Positions 51,508 to 59,764 of a stretch of DNA of 64,000 nt are shown piece by piece. Origin of the DNA: CALBPI01 sp038521865 (lineage in GTDB: Bacteria; Pseudomonadota; Gammaproteobacteria; Steroidobacterales; Woeseiaceae); NCBI GenBank assembly GCA_038521865.1, contig JBCBKO010000002.1, positions 496,001 through 560,000 on the forward strand, written 5' to 3'. The notes beneath the pieces are model-generated. The model had not been told where the DNA came from. It saw only the letters and a list, made by a program, of their open reading frames with translations, and did no database searches. The position numbers and the translations under genes were made by a program. Every line of letters starts with the position of its first letter. The first letter of the stretch is position 1.

Positions 51508-52536
51508 CTAGGGTTTAAAGTCGAGCGGTTGTCGCGCAAACGTCGTCTCACGCATACGCCGCAAGACATCCACGCCGAGCTGGTGCCATATATCAAGGAT
51601 ATCGATCAGAACCCAGTTCTCGCGTAACAAGCCATTCTCGCAACGCCAAAAATCGAGACTGGTGACTTTCAGCTTCTTGCCGCCAGGAGCAATCCCCATC
51701 CAGCCATCACCGGTGACTGTTGCGTCGATGGCCGGCCAACCGCAAAAGGCAACGTAGTCACCGTCGGCAAAATAGCAGTCATAGTCACCATCGTCGGTGT
51801 TCGCGGAGCGATCCGGTATGCAGCTCAGAAAAGGTATCTGGTGCCAGTTCCTGAACCCGGAAAGGCGCCGCATACTGCCGATCCCGGCAGGGCCGTACCA
51901 GTTCATCTTCGGGTGCCAGAATTGCTCCAGATTCATTGCCTCGGCGCCGCCCTCACCAAAGCGCTCAAGCCCCGCCACCATATCCTCGACCAACTGCAAG
52001 CTGGCCGCACTCTGCGCTTCGTCGGACTCGGTATTGATGACACCATCGAGAGTTGCAGGTCCGGGCACATGCCATTCGACGCCCAAAGACGGGGACATCG
52101 GCCAGGCATTGGCTTGCATCATCAATGCGGGAACATCCCACAACAACCGCGCGGTTTTGATGCGCTCGCCTTCGAACGCAAAGAACTCCATATATCGCAT
52201 GGAGACAACATGTCGCGTCGGCGGGATGTCGAGGAACGGACGCTCGAACACACCGGTGTAGTATCCACCAGTTCCGATCCAGACAGTTTCACCGTTCATC
52301 CCTCCAACCGAGATGTAATCCCTTCGCTCCAGGTCCGGGATGGCTTCGAGCAGCGGTTGGTAACCGTTTTCGTGCAGAGCGGTTGCACCAACGACATCAC
52401 CCAGCGGGTGCGGCAACCGGACATTGGCATCTTTGGTGTAGAACCCGTCGAGACCGTGGGCAAGCGTATCCGGCTCAAGGTCATAGAGCATTTTTCGATA
52501 ATCGATAAAGCGCAGTTTCGCGGCACCCACACTCAT
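51508..52536 (-). CDS. SnoaL/NTF2-like double-domain protein
   Basis: 342 residues. Two NTF2-like halves: DYRKMLYDLEPDTLAHGLDGFYTKDANVRLPHPL with WDVPALMMQANAWPMSP in the first, and QFWHPKMNWYGPAGIG, FRNWHQIPFLSCIPDRS, GWMGIAPGGKKLKVTSLDFWR, LRENWVLIDILDIWHQLGVDVL in the second. It is a paralogue of the 49947 product. Its start overlaps the stop of the upstream alpha/beta hydrolase by four bases. The repeated use of this fold suggests stepwise handling of a cyclic or enolisable intermediate; no direct evidence. Confidence 0.85.
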   Translation of the reverse strand: MSVGAAKLRFIDYRKMLYDLEPDTLAHGLDGFYTKDANVRLPHPLGDVVGATALHENGYQPLLEAIPDLERRDYISVGGMNGETVWIGTGGYYTGVFERPFLDIPPTRHVVSMRYMEFFAFEGERIKTARLLWDVPALMMQANAWPMSPSLGVEWHVPGPATLDGVINTESDEAQSAASLQLVEDMVAGLERFGEGGAEAMNLEQFWHPKMNWYGPAGIGSMRRLSGFRNWHQIPFLSCIPDRSANTDDGDYDCYFADGDYVAFCGWPAIDATVTGDGWMGIAPGGKKLKVTSLDFWRCENGLLRENWVLIDILDIWHQLGVDVLRRMRETTFARQPLDFKP

Positions 52537-53459
52537 GGCGAGATTTCCTTGAATTGCTGTTTGAAGAATTCGACGTCCCGGTCGGCTGCGACCTTTCGAT
52601 CATCCGAGTTAAAGAGGTGCGCGTCCGTGTCCCAATCGTAGATCATGACCGGTATCGATGCGTCGCGGAGTGTTTTTGCAAAGTCATTACTGTTTGCGAA
52701 CGGCGTCACCGGGTCGTCACGACCATGTTGCAGCTGGACTGGCGTTGGGAAATTCGGGTTACTAAGAACGTCATCGCGAATTTGCATCGGTGACCAAAGC
52801 GCCATGGCACGAATCACGACATCCGTTGAGCGCAATGCACGATAAGCAACCGGTCCACCCATCGAGTGACCCCAGAAGGCAACGCGGTTTATGTCTGCCG
52901 CATCCAGCTGATTCAGCCCTGAGACCAGAGCGGTCACGTCGTCTGCATACGCCGCGATATCGTCGTAAATATCCGGAGCCTGGTTGGCAACGCCATCTGA
53001 GATATTGTGGCCTCGATAGTCCGGCATCACGACCATGAAACCCCGTGCCGCAAAGAGATCTGGAATGTCCCGGTAATAGTCTCCGGGTCGCTTGGTCTGA
53101 CCATCTGCCGAGACGCCGTAGCGCGAAGGGTCCGGGACAAACCCATGCATAGCAACGAGCACGGGAAAGCCGTTCTCAGGTATCGCCGTGCGCGGGCGCG
53201 CGATCAACCCATACAGCGTGCGCCCGTCATGTTCGTATTGAACTAATGACGCCGTGAAATGATCGGTCTTGTAGTGCGGTGGTGCTTCCGTTAGTTCGGT
53301 GCCGAAGTAGAATTCGGCCAGCACGGCACGATCCGAAGGCACAGTACTTCCCGTGCATGCAGCCACCCCGGTAATGATCAGCGTCGTCACCAGTCGCAAT
53401 CGAAGGAGCGAAAAAAAAGGGGGCCAAGCGGCCCCCTTTCCTGAATGGCGATTTGCCAT
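52533..53459 (-). CDS. Alpha/beta hydrolase, probable lipoprotein
   Basis: 308 residues if started at 53459. Catalytic Ser in WGHSMGGPV, Asp in GRDDPVTP and His in DTDAHLF; PVLVAMHGFV is the oxyanion strand. The dienelactone/acyl-peptidase type fold fits an esterase. The nominal start overlaps the receptor stop (TGATG), but the first 16 codons coincide with an intrinsic terminator. A TTG at 53399 would give a normal lipoprotein signal (RLVTTLIITGVAAC), 288 residues. I favour the second start; expression then depends on read-through or an internal promoter. Acts in the periplasm or outer membrane, probably cutting an ester in the imported compound. Confidence 0.85.
   Translation of the reverse strand: MANRHSGKGAAWPPFFSLLRLRLVTTLIITGVAACTGSTVPSDRAVLAEFYFGTELTEAPPHYKTDHFTASLVQYEHDGRTLYGLIARPRTAIPENGFPVLVAMHGFVPDPSRYGVSADGQTKRPGDYYRDIPDLFAARGFMVVMPDYRGHNISDGVANQAPDIYDDIAAYADDVTALVSGLNQLDAADINRVAFWGHSMGGPVAYRALRSTDVVIRAMALWSPMQIRDDVLSNPNFPTPVQLQHGRDDPVTPFANSNDFAKTLRDASIPVMIYDWDTDAHLFNSDDRKVAADRDVEFFKQQFKEISP
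53411..53439 (-). terminator. Intrinsic terminator after the TonB receptor gene
   Basis: Minus strand AAAGGGGGCC-GCTT-GGCCCCCTTT, a perfect 10-bp stem, running into TTTTTTTT. It lies 20-48 bases past the receptor stop, inside the first codons of the longest hydrolase reading frame. Confidence 0.85.
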
Positions 53460-55894
53460 CAGAAGTTGGCGGAGAACTTCACGCCGAAGTTGCGCGGATA
53501 CAGGTACGACGTCTGAACGATGTCATCACCGTTGTTGTTACCTCGTGCCAGTACCGCTTCGTCCTCGAGGTTCTCGATGAAGCCTTCGACCGTGTAGCGA
53601 TCGTCAGCCGAGCGCCACAGCAGACGGATGTCCGTCTTCGTGTAGGAATCCTGATCGTGTGAAGGATCAATCGCCAAGAGGTTGGACGTGTTGTAACCAT
53701 CAGAGTAGTACGTCTGGATATACGGTGTCAGCGTACCGCTGTCGCCAAGATCGTAGGTGTAGGACGCGCTACCACCCAGCGTCAGCTCAGGCGACCAAGG
53801 TGTCTGCTCGCCAGAGACGTCGATGAACGAAACCACCTCACCATTCAACAGCTGGTAGGGGTTTTGCTGACCGAACGTGCCGAACTCGGAATCGAGGTAG
53901 GCGAGCTGACCGGTGATCACCAAGCCGTCCATCGGCAACCAGACCGCATCCAGCTCGATACCAAACGCTTCGATATCACCACCGTTATCGGAGAACGTAT
54001 CGACGAGACCGTTTGGCAATGGTCGCTGGCGCTGAGTCAGCAGGTTGGTGTACTCGGTAAAGTGGATCGCACCGTTGAACTGCAGTGTGCTGTCGAAGAT
54101 CAGAGAACGAAAGCCAAGCTCGATGACCTGTGATTCCTGCTCATCGGTTGTCGTGTTGACGCTGGATGAACCCGACAGGTAGCCCGTCGAACCAGACAAG
54201 TACAACATCGTATCGTCGTTCAGGTCGTATTCAACACCGGCGCGCCATGTCACGTTATCGAACTCTGGCTGACGATCGGTGTTGTCTAGTGTGTTGGCAC
54301 TGGTGACCGCGTCAGACGCCCCACAATTGAACGTAAACAGGTTGATCGCGTTATCGGGCAGGATCGTCGGCATCGTTTCGAAGCCTGGGATCACGTTCAC
54401 AACACGGTCAACGGTTCCGTCACCGTTGGTGTCGCCCGTGAAGTTGGAACCACCACAGCTGGCTTCCTTAGTTTCGTCGTTGTAACGAAGACCACCGATC
54501 AAGCGGGTCCGGTCGTTGATCTCGTATTCACCTTGAGCGAAGACGCCGAAATACTCGGTATCGATTTCGACCGCGTTAGCGAACAAACCGTTGATGTTGG
54601 TTGCGTCGCTTACGATGTCCGTGCCGACCAAGCCGGTGAAGGTGCCCTGCGGCACAGTGATTTCTGGTCTTGTCGAGTCGTCACGAACGGTCTGGTTGTA
54701 GATGTAGAAGCTCGAGAAGTCCGTCACATCCGAGTAGTACAAACCGGCTGTCCAGCTCAAACGACCATCGCCATTCGAGGAAATCTGAATTTCCTGGGTG
54801 AAGGCTTCTGACTCTTCAAGATAACCACCGTTTGAGTGCGGGGTCGGGCTGAAGTCGAAATCGAAGTTAATGTCGTTGGTGTAGTCGTTGATTGCTGTGA
54901 TCGATTTCACGCTGAATGCGTCAAAATCGTAGTTCACCTCAAGCGAAATCCACTCGTCCTCAAGATCGACCGGACGAACATAGTCCTGACTGATCCGGTA
55001 GGGGTCGCCACCAGGTCCGTTCGCTGCGGTACCCCGAGCACCGGAGCCGCGTACCGGGTTTGCACAATCTCGCTCGGTACCGAACGGATCGGTCAGACCG
55101 TCGGGCGTGACGTTCCGGCAAAGGAATGTGTAGCCAAACAAACCGGCTTCGTTGCCATCCTCGGTAACTTGCTGGTAGCGAAAGATGACCTCGGCGCTGT
55201 CATTAGGCAACCACGTTGCTGACAAACGCCAGCCTTTGTCGTCCTGCGCACCCAAATCCGGGCCGGCATCGTTAACGATGTAGCCGTCACTCTTATCAGA
55301 GAAGCCCGCGACGCGAACCGCGAAGGTGTCACTCAACGGCAGGTTGATATGGCCTTCCGCGCGGGTGCGGTCAAATGCCTGGCGGCTGACTTCAACGAAC
55401 CCAGTCGTTTCCGTCGTATCCGCAGAGGCCGTGTAAATGTTCAAGGCGCCCGCGAAGGTGTTGCGGCCATAGAGTGTGCCTTGTGGGCCACGCAGAAACT
55501 CGACGCTCTGCACGTCGAAGAACGCGCGTGTCTGCTGAGAGGCGCGCGTCATGTAAATGCCATCAACGAAGGCACCCACGATCGAGCTGTTGTCGCCGAA
55601 AGTGTTGGATGAGTTGGCGCCACGAACGTTGAACTTGGCGTCGTTACCGACGAACGCATAGTTCAGACCGGGCACCAGCAGCTCCAGACGCGATACGTCG
55701 TCGATGCCACCTAGCTCGAGCTGCTCTTCAGAGAACGCGCTTACCGAGAGACTGACGTCCTGCAGGCTCTCTTCGCGGCGCTCCGCCGTTACTACGATTT
55801 CTTCAAGTTGCGCGTGCGCCAATGGTGCAAGCGTCGTGAGCGCTGCCGCCCCGATCGCCGTGCGAACCGCGAACGCGAGTCGATTCCTGGTCAT
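53459..55894 (-). CDS. TonB-dependent receptor of the catabolic cluster
   Basis: 811 residues from ATG 55894, GGGGGAAAAC upstream. Signal peptide to AHAQ, TonB box EEIVVTAERREESLQDV, plug (about 45-160; VPGLNYAFVGNDAKFNVRGANSS, VEFLRGPQGTLYGRNTFAGALNI) and barrel ending in NFGVKFSANF. This plug type belongs to the large group used by sphingomonads and marine Gammaproteobacteria for organic substrates. No Fur box; instead the cluster operator at 55972 stands 78 bases upstream. It probably imports the substrate of the SnoaL/HisD cluster across the outer membrane. Confidence 0.93.
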   Translation of the reverse strand: MTRNRLAFAVRTAIGAAALTTLAPLAHAQLEEIVVTAERREESLQDVSLSVSAFSEEQLELGGIDDVSRLELLVPGLNYAFVGNDAKFNVRGANSSNTFGDNSSIVGAFVDGIYMTRASQQTRAFFDVQSVEFLRGPQGTLYGRNTFAGALNIYTASADTTETTGFVEVSRQAFDRTRAEGHINLPLSDTFAVRVAGFSDKSDGYIVNDAGPDLGAQDDKGWRLSATWLPNDSAEVIFRYQQVTEDGNEAGLFGYTFLCRNVTPDGLTDPFGTERDCANPVRGSGARGTAANGPGGDPYRISQDYVRPVDLEDEWISLEVNYDFDAFSVKSITAINDYTNDINFDFDFSPTPHSNGGYLEESEAFTQEIQISSNGDGRLSWTAGLYYSDVTDFSSFYIYNQTVRDDSTRPEITVPQGTFTGLVGTDIVSDATNINGLFANAVEIDTEYFGVFAQGEYEINDRTRLIGGLRYNDETKEASCGGSNFTGDTNGDGTVDRVVNVIPGFETMPTILPDNAINLFTFNCGASDAVTSANTLDNTDRQPEFDNVTWRAGVEYDLNDDTMLYLSGSTGYLSGSSSVNTTTDEQESQVIELGFRSLIFDSTLQFNGAIHFTEYTNLLTQRQRPLPNGLVDTFSDNGGDIEAFGIELDAVWLPMDGLVITGQLAYLDSEFGTFGQQNPYQLLNGEVVSFIDVSGEQTPWSPELTLGGSASYTYDLGDSGTLTPYIQTYYSDGYNTSNLLAIDPSHDQDSYTKTDIRLLWRSADDRYTVEGFIENLEDEAVLARGNNNGDDIVQTSYLYPRNFGVKFSANF

Positions 55895-56207
55895 GTTTTC
55901 CCCCTGACTACGAGAACATCTTTTTCGCGGCCCAAGCGCGGACCGACCCCTCGGGTGCGAGTTTGCATCGGCTTGTACTTCGAATGCAAGCAGATTTCCC
56001 GATGTGTTGCGGCAATACAACGCGGTATTTCTGTGGTGTTCGCTAGCCGTTGCGCCCTGAACACAACGGGACTACCAACCAATCGGAAGAACGATTTGAC
56101 TGCGAATTCACTCACAGTCGCGGCTGTCCGTAGGTCATAGAGACTGTGCGCTCAGACTGTTACGATGCGCAACCGCTAGGGGCAACACTAGGGGACAGGA
56201 GACCAAA
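55895..56207. other. 313-base intergenic region with divergent promoters
   Basis: Holds the promoters of the TonB receptor (minus) and the reductase (plus) and operator copy 4 at 55972. No gene of convincing codon pattern and no other motif recognised. Confidence 0.6.
55972..55990. promoter_or_regulatory. Cluster operator, copy 4
   Basis: CTTGTACTTCGAATGCAAG: arms CTTG/CAAG around central TTCGAA. It differs from copy 2 at one base (the first) over 19, although it lies 8.5 kb away. Confidence 0.75.
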
Positions 56208-57002
56208 ATGCCCACATTTCGCAGCGAGAAAGTGCTCGCGACCCAACACTGGAACGACAAGCTGTTCAGCTTCCGCACGACTCGCGATACCGGATTCCGC
56301 TTCAAGAATGGTCAATTCATCATGATTGGCCTGCCGGCGGAAAAAAAACCGATCATGCGTGCCTACAGCATCGCAAGCCCCAACCATGAAGAGCACCTCG
56401 AATTCTTCAGCATCAAGGTCGAGGACGGCGCGCTGACCTCGAAGCTCCAACACATCGAAATCGGTGACGAGATCATCATTAGCTCGAAGCCGGTGGGCAC
56501 ACTCGTGCTCGATGATCTGAAACCAGGCAAGCGGTTATTCCTGTTCGCAACCGGCACTGGTCTCGCGCCGTTCATTAGTGTGATTCAGGATCCTGAGACC
56601 TATGAGCGATTCGAAAAGGTGATCGTGGTCCACGGTGTCCGTCGCGTGAACGACCTAGCCTATCGCGAGTTCATTGAGAAAGAACTGCCCGAGCACGAGT
56701 ATCTCGGTGAATATGCGGCTAACCAGCTGATGTATTACCCCACCGTGACCCGGGAGCCATTTCCGACTTCCGGACGGATCCCCGAGCTCATGTTGTCGGG
56801 CAAACTTTGCCGCGATATGGATATCGGTGATCTGGACCCCGCGACCGACCGAGCCATGATCTGCGGCAGTATGGCAATGCTGCGTGACACGGAAGCCGCG
56901 CTGGAGAAACTCGGCTTCAATGGATCGCCTTCACAAGGTGTGCCCGGCGACTTTGTGATCGAGCGCGCCTTCGTCGACGCGCCGTCACCGACTGGCAGCT
57001 AG
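56208..57002 (+). CDS. fpr: Ferredoxin/flavodoxin-NADP(+) reductase
   Basis: 264 residues, cytoplasmic. FAD-binding barrel with FRFKNGQFIMIGL and MRAYSIASPNHEEHLEFF (Arg-x-Tyr-Ser), NADP domain with FATGTGLAPFISVIQDPETYERFEKVIVVHGVR and ICGSMAMLRDTEAALE, and the terminal VIERAFVD near the flavin. This is the bacterial Fpr subclass that passes electrons between NADPH and ferredoxin or flavodoxin, for Fe-S repair and oxidative defence. Monocistronic; stop overlaps the convergent gene by four bases (CTAG). A short extra tail (APSPTGS) follows the usual end. Confidence 0.92.
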   Translation: MPTFRSEKVLATQHWNDKLFSFRTTRDTGFRFKNGQFIMIGLPAEKKPIMRAYSIASPNHEEHLEFFSIKVEDGALTSKLQHIEIGDEIIISSKPVGTLVLDDLKPGKRLFLFATGTGLAPFISVIQDPETYERFEKVIVVHGVRRVNDLAYREFIEKELPEHEYLGEYAANQLMYYPTVTREPFPTSGRIPELMLSGKLCRDMDIGDLDPATDRAMICGSMAMLRDTEAALEKLGFNGSPSQGVPGDFVIERAFVDAPSPTGS

Positions 57003-57457
57003 TCTCTCCGCTTTCGACGTACGTAGACCATCTTGCGCACCCTCGCGACCACTACGTCTCCAGGGCCGCGAAGATCCGTCTCGAATACGTAGTCCTGCTT
57101 TCCTATTTCTTGCACTTCTGTCCGCATGCGATCCAGCGTTTCGCTCGGAATCTCGAACACCGCGCGCACGGTGCCCTTGGCGGGCTTCAGGAATTCGATT
57201 TCCGCAGCCTTATCCCAGACGATGTAGTCCCGCCCGAGATTTAGGGTGACGATAAACACGTAGAACGGATCCGTCATTGTATATAGAGACCCGCCGAAGT
57301 GGGTGCCGAACAGGTTGCGTGTGTACCACTTCTCTCTGAGCTCTACATCAAACCGGGTGAATTCCGGACTCCAGTCAACCACCTTGATTCCCATTCCGAG
57401 AAACGGCGGATACCAGTTGATCCTGCGGATCATGCTTTCAAATCTGGAAGATGCCAT
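56999..57457 (-). CDS. DUF4442-type hot-dog fold protein (thioesterase-like)
   Basis: 152 residues. FTRFDVELREKWYTRNLFGTHFGGSLYTMTDPFYVFIVTLNLGRDYIVWDKAAEIEFLKP-type segment corresponds to the hot-dog helix and strands of DUF4442/PaaI-like proteins, and FGTHFGGSLYTMTD is the usual active-site loop region. A CoA-thioester hydrolase is the best guess; the substrate is unknown. Converges on fpr with a four-base stop overlap and diverges from the AhpD-like gene by 81 bases. Confidence 0.85.
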   Translation of the reverse strand: MASSRFESMIRRINWYPPFLGMGIKVVDWSPEFTRFDVELREKWYTRNLFGTHFGGSLYTMTDPFYVFIVTLNLGRDYIVWDKAAEIEFLKPAKGTVRAVFEIPSETLDRMRTEVQEIGKQDYVFETDLRGPGDVVVARVRKMVYVRRKRRD

Positions 57458-57538
57458 CGATAGATTCTGTCAATGAAATAAGCAACGCAGTTCGTCGGTC
57501 TTTGCAGCACTGATGTCCACAAACCTGGAGCAACGAAC

Positions 57539-58093
57539 ATGACACAGTTTACTCTGCATACCGAAGACTCGGCACCTGAAGACAGCAAACCGCTTCTGGC
57601 CGCATCTCAAAAGGCCTTTGGCATGATTCCTGGACTGCACGCCGTTATGGCGGAAGCTCCGGGACTACTGGCCGCCTATCAACAAGCGCATGCGCTGTTT
57701 GCAGCTTCGAGCTTCGACAAGGACGAACTGACGGTGGTCTGGCAGTCCATCAACGTTGAGCACAACTGCCACTACTGTGTACCGGCACATACGGCCATCG
57801 CCAAGAGCATGGGCGTCAGTGACCAGATTTCAGATGCCCTGCGCAACGAGACGCCGTTACCGAATGCGCGGCTCGAAGCCTTGCGTACGTTCACACTCGC
57901 TATGGTGCGAGAGCGCGGCGCGGTGGACTCGTCGACCGTAGAGGCGTTTGTTGCTGCAGGCTTTAATCAGCGACAGGTTCTCGAAATTGTGCTCGGGATC
58001 GCACAGAAGGTGATGTCGAACTACACGAACCATCTTGCCGAAACACCGGTCGACGCACCGTTCACGGCTTTCGACTGGAAGAAAGCTAGCTGA
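57539..58093 (+). CDS. Carboxymuconolactone decarboxylase/AhpD-like protein
   Basis: 184 residues, all-alpha. VEHNCHYCVPAH carries the Glu, the CxxC pair and the His of AhpD-type peroxidase or disulfide reductase active sites; LRTFTLAMVRERG and AGFNQRQVLEIVLGIAQKVMSNYTNHL continue the family pattern. It probably takes part in peroxide or thiol metabolism. Single gene, followed by a strong terminator at 58124. Confidence 0.9.
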   Translation: MTQFTLHTEDSAPEDSKPLLAASQKAFGMIPGLHAVMAEAPGLLAAYQQAHALFAASSFDKDELTVVWQSINVEHNCHYCVPAHTAIAKSMGVSDQISDALRNETPLPNARLEALRTFTLAMVRERGAVDSSTVEAFVAAGFNQRQVLEIVLGIAQKVMSNYTNHLAETPVDAPFTAFDWKKAS

Positions 58094-58123
58094 AACGTTT
58101 GTGATGCTATTGGTCAATTGGAG

Positions 58124-58155
58124 CCCGGCTCGCGCAAGCGTCGCCGGGTTTTTTT
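58124..58155 (+). terminator. Intrinsic terminator after the AhpD-like gene
   Basis: CCCGGC ... GCCGGG stem with a 13-base loop (GCGC/GCG pairing inside), then TTTTTTT at 58149-58155. The convergent lipoprotein gene stops at 58154, so the U-run touches its last codon. Confidence 0.85.
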
Positions 58156-58825
58156 ATTCTGTGAAGGATGCGGTGTTGTATCCCATCGCCTGCAGATCTC
58201 GACGACAGACTGCAGCTCGTTGCTCGTTCACTCTGGCGTGATACTCCGCCCACGCCTGATCACCTTCCTGCGTGGAACCAGGAAAGGCTTCAAAGTCAGG
58301 CTCCGCGATCCCATCTAAGCTTAAGGGCCGCCATTCGTAGAGAATCAGCCAAGCGCCCTTGATCGGAACCACACAAGCACCACATCGAAGACTCTCGTGC
58401 TCTGGCTTGCAGACTCTGTAGTGCTCCGTCGCATCGCGGTTGTCGAGGATCATCTTCGCGATGGAAATCGTCGTTCCGTCACCCCAAAACCTGCCGGGCG
58501 CGAGTGTCACACCGTAGCCGCTACGAGCAACCATGCTGGTATCCTTCGTCTGCATCAGAGATATCCAATGCTCCGGACTGGCGATCACCTCTGGCTCGCT
58601 CTGCGGTTTAGCGAACTCACCAACCAGTCGGTCCAGATCCCAGCTCACTCGCGTGTAGTCGGTCGCGCGCATCAGATCGGCCAACTCGATAAATTCATTC
58701 TCGTGACGCTCAAAGTGCCGGAGGGTCTGGTAGTTCTCCGGGGGCCAGCCCTCGGAGCATCCGGCCAAAGCAACCAGCGCAATGATTGACGCAGTCTTGT
58801 GGAAAGATCTTCGTGAGAGTTGCAC
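58154..58825 (-). CDS. Lipoprotein of unknown function
   Basis: 223 residues from a GTG start at 58825 with GAGG 5 bases before it; this start gives a clean lipoprotein signal (FHKTASIIALVALAGC). A longer reading from 58942 would spoil the signal and overlap the promoter of the divergent gene. The mature part is helical at first (NYQTLRHFERHENEFIELADLMR), then mixed, with four cysteines, two in LRCGACVVP. No family recognised. Envelope location is likely. Confidence 0.75.
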   Translation of the reverse strand: MQLSRRSFHKTASIIALVALAGCSEGWPPENYQTLRHFERHENEFIELADLMRATDYTRVSWDLDRLVGEFAKPQSEPEVIASPEHWISLMQTKDTSMVARSGYGVTLAPGRFWGDGTTISIAKMILDNRDATEHYRVCKPEHESLRCGACVVPIKGAWLILYEWRPLSLDGIAEPDFEAFPGSTQEGDQAWAEYHARVNEQRAAVCRRDLQAMGYNTASFTE

Positions 58826-58894
58826 TGGAACCTCGTGTACGGCCGCCCGATAAACACAAAGCCAAAGATTACCAATGACGAGTACAATTGGGAT

Positions 58895-59764
58895 ATGCAA
58901 AACGTGCTCGTTCTTGGCGGTAATGGCTTCATCGGTCGCCATGCAGTCATGGCACTAGTGGAGCAGTCCACCGTTACCGTCGGGACACGAAGCGCAAAGG
59001 CGCGCGAAGACGGTTTGACCGAAATCAGCGTGCGGCTCGAAAGTCTTCTGCGACCGGAGGATTGGCGCGAAATTGTTGCGCCGTTCGATTCGGTATTGAA
59101 CTGCGTCGGAATCCTGCGCCAACGGGGCCGTGAAACCTACGACAGAATTCACCACTTCGCGCCTGCCGCCATCGCTGAGGCATGTCGATCGGCAAACAAG
59201 CGTTTCATCCATGTTTCAGCACTTGCACTGGAACACCCGCACTGCAGTCGCTTCCTCACCAGCAAATTGGCGGGAGAGAAAGCAATCGCATCCATCGGTG
59301 GCGATTGGGCGCTCGCAAGACCATCTCTGCTTGAAGGTCAAGGCGGCTTTGGTGCTGCATGGCTGCGCGGCGTTGCTCGACTACCGATATTTGCTGTACC
59401 CGCTGACGCGAAAGGAAAAATTGCCGCTTGCCTGGCCACCGATGTTGGAGAAGCCTTAGCAAAGCTATCTATCGCCGACGATACCAGTCTGAGATTCTCC
59501 GAATCGCGTGTTTTTGAGCTTGGTGGAATCCAACACTACGGCTTCAAGGACTACATTCTGGGACTTCGACAAAAGCAACATCGAGGCGCTGCGCTGGCGA
59601 TTCCCGTCCCTGGTTTGTTGGCCCGTATCGGTGCTCACCTATGCGATCTCTTCCACTTCTCGCCATTCTCATTCGGCCACTGGGAGCTCCTACGCAAAGA
59701 TAATGTCCCCACCGAAAATCGCCTACCGGAACTACTCGGACGCACCCCAGGCAAAGTGATCTAG
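58895..59764 (+). CDS. NAD(P)-binding protein, NDUFA9/epimerase-like (atypical SDR)
   Basis: 289 residues from ATG 58895. The N-terminal VLVLGGNGFIGRHAVMAL is the dinucleotide loop; VLNCVGILRQRGRETYDRIHHFAPAAIAEACRSANKRFIHVSALALE with ARPSLLEGQGGFGAAWLRGVARLPIFAVP matches the atypical short-chain group related to the mitochondrial complex I subunit NDUFA9. It lacks a clear YxxxK. May bind NADP in a structural or quinone-related role. Diverges from the lipoprotein gene and converges on nth with a four-base stop overlap (CTAG). Confidence 0.85.
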   Translation: MQNVLVLGGNGFIGRHAVMALVEQSTVTVGTRSAKAREDGLTEISVRLESLLRPEDWREIVAPFDSVLNCVGILRQRGRETYDRIHHFAPAAIAEACRSANKRFIHVSALALEHPHCSRFLTSKLAGEKAIASIGGDWALARPSLLEGQGGFGAAWLRGVARLPIFAVPADAKGKIAACLATDVGEALAKLSIADDTSLRFSESRVFELGGIQHYGFKDYILGLRQKQHRGAALAIPVPGLLARIGAHLCDLFHFSPFSFGHWELLRKDNVPTENRLPELLGRTPGKVI

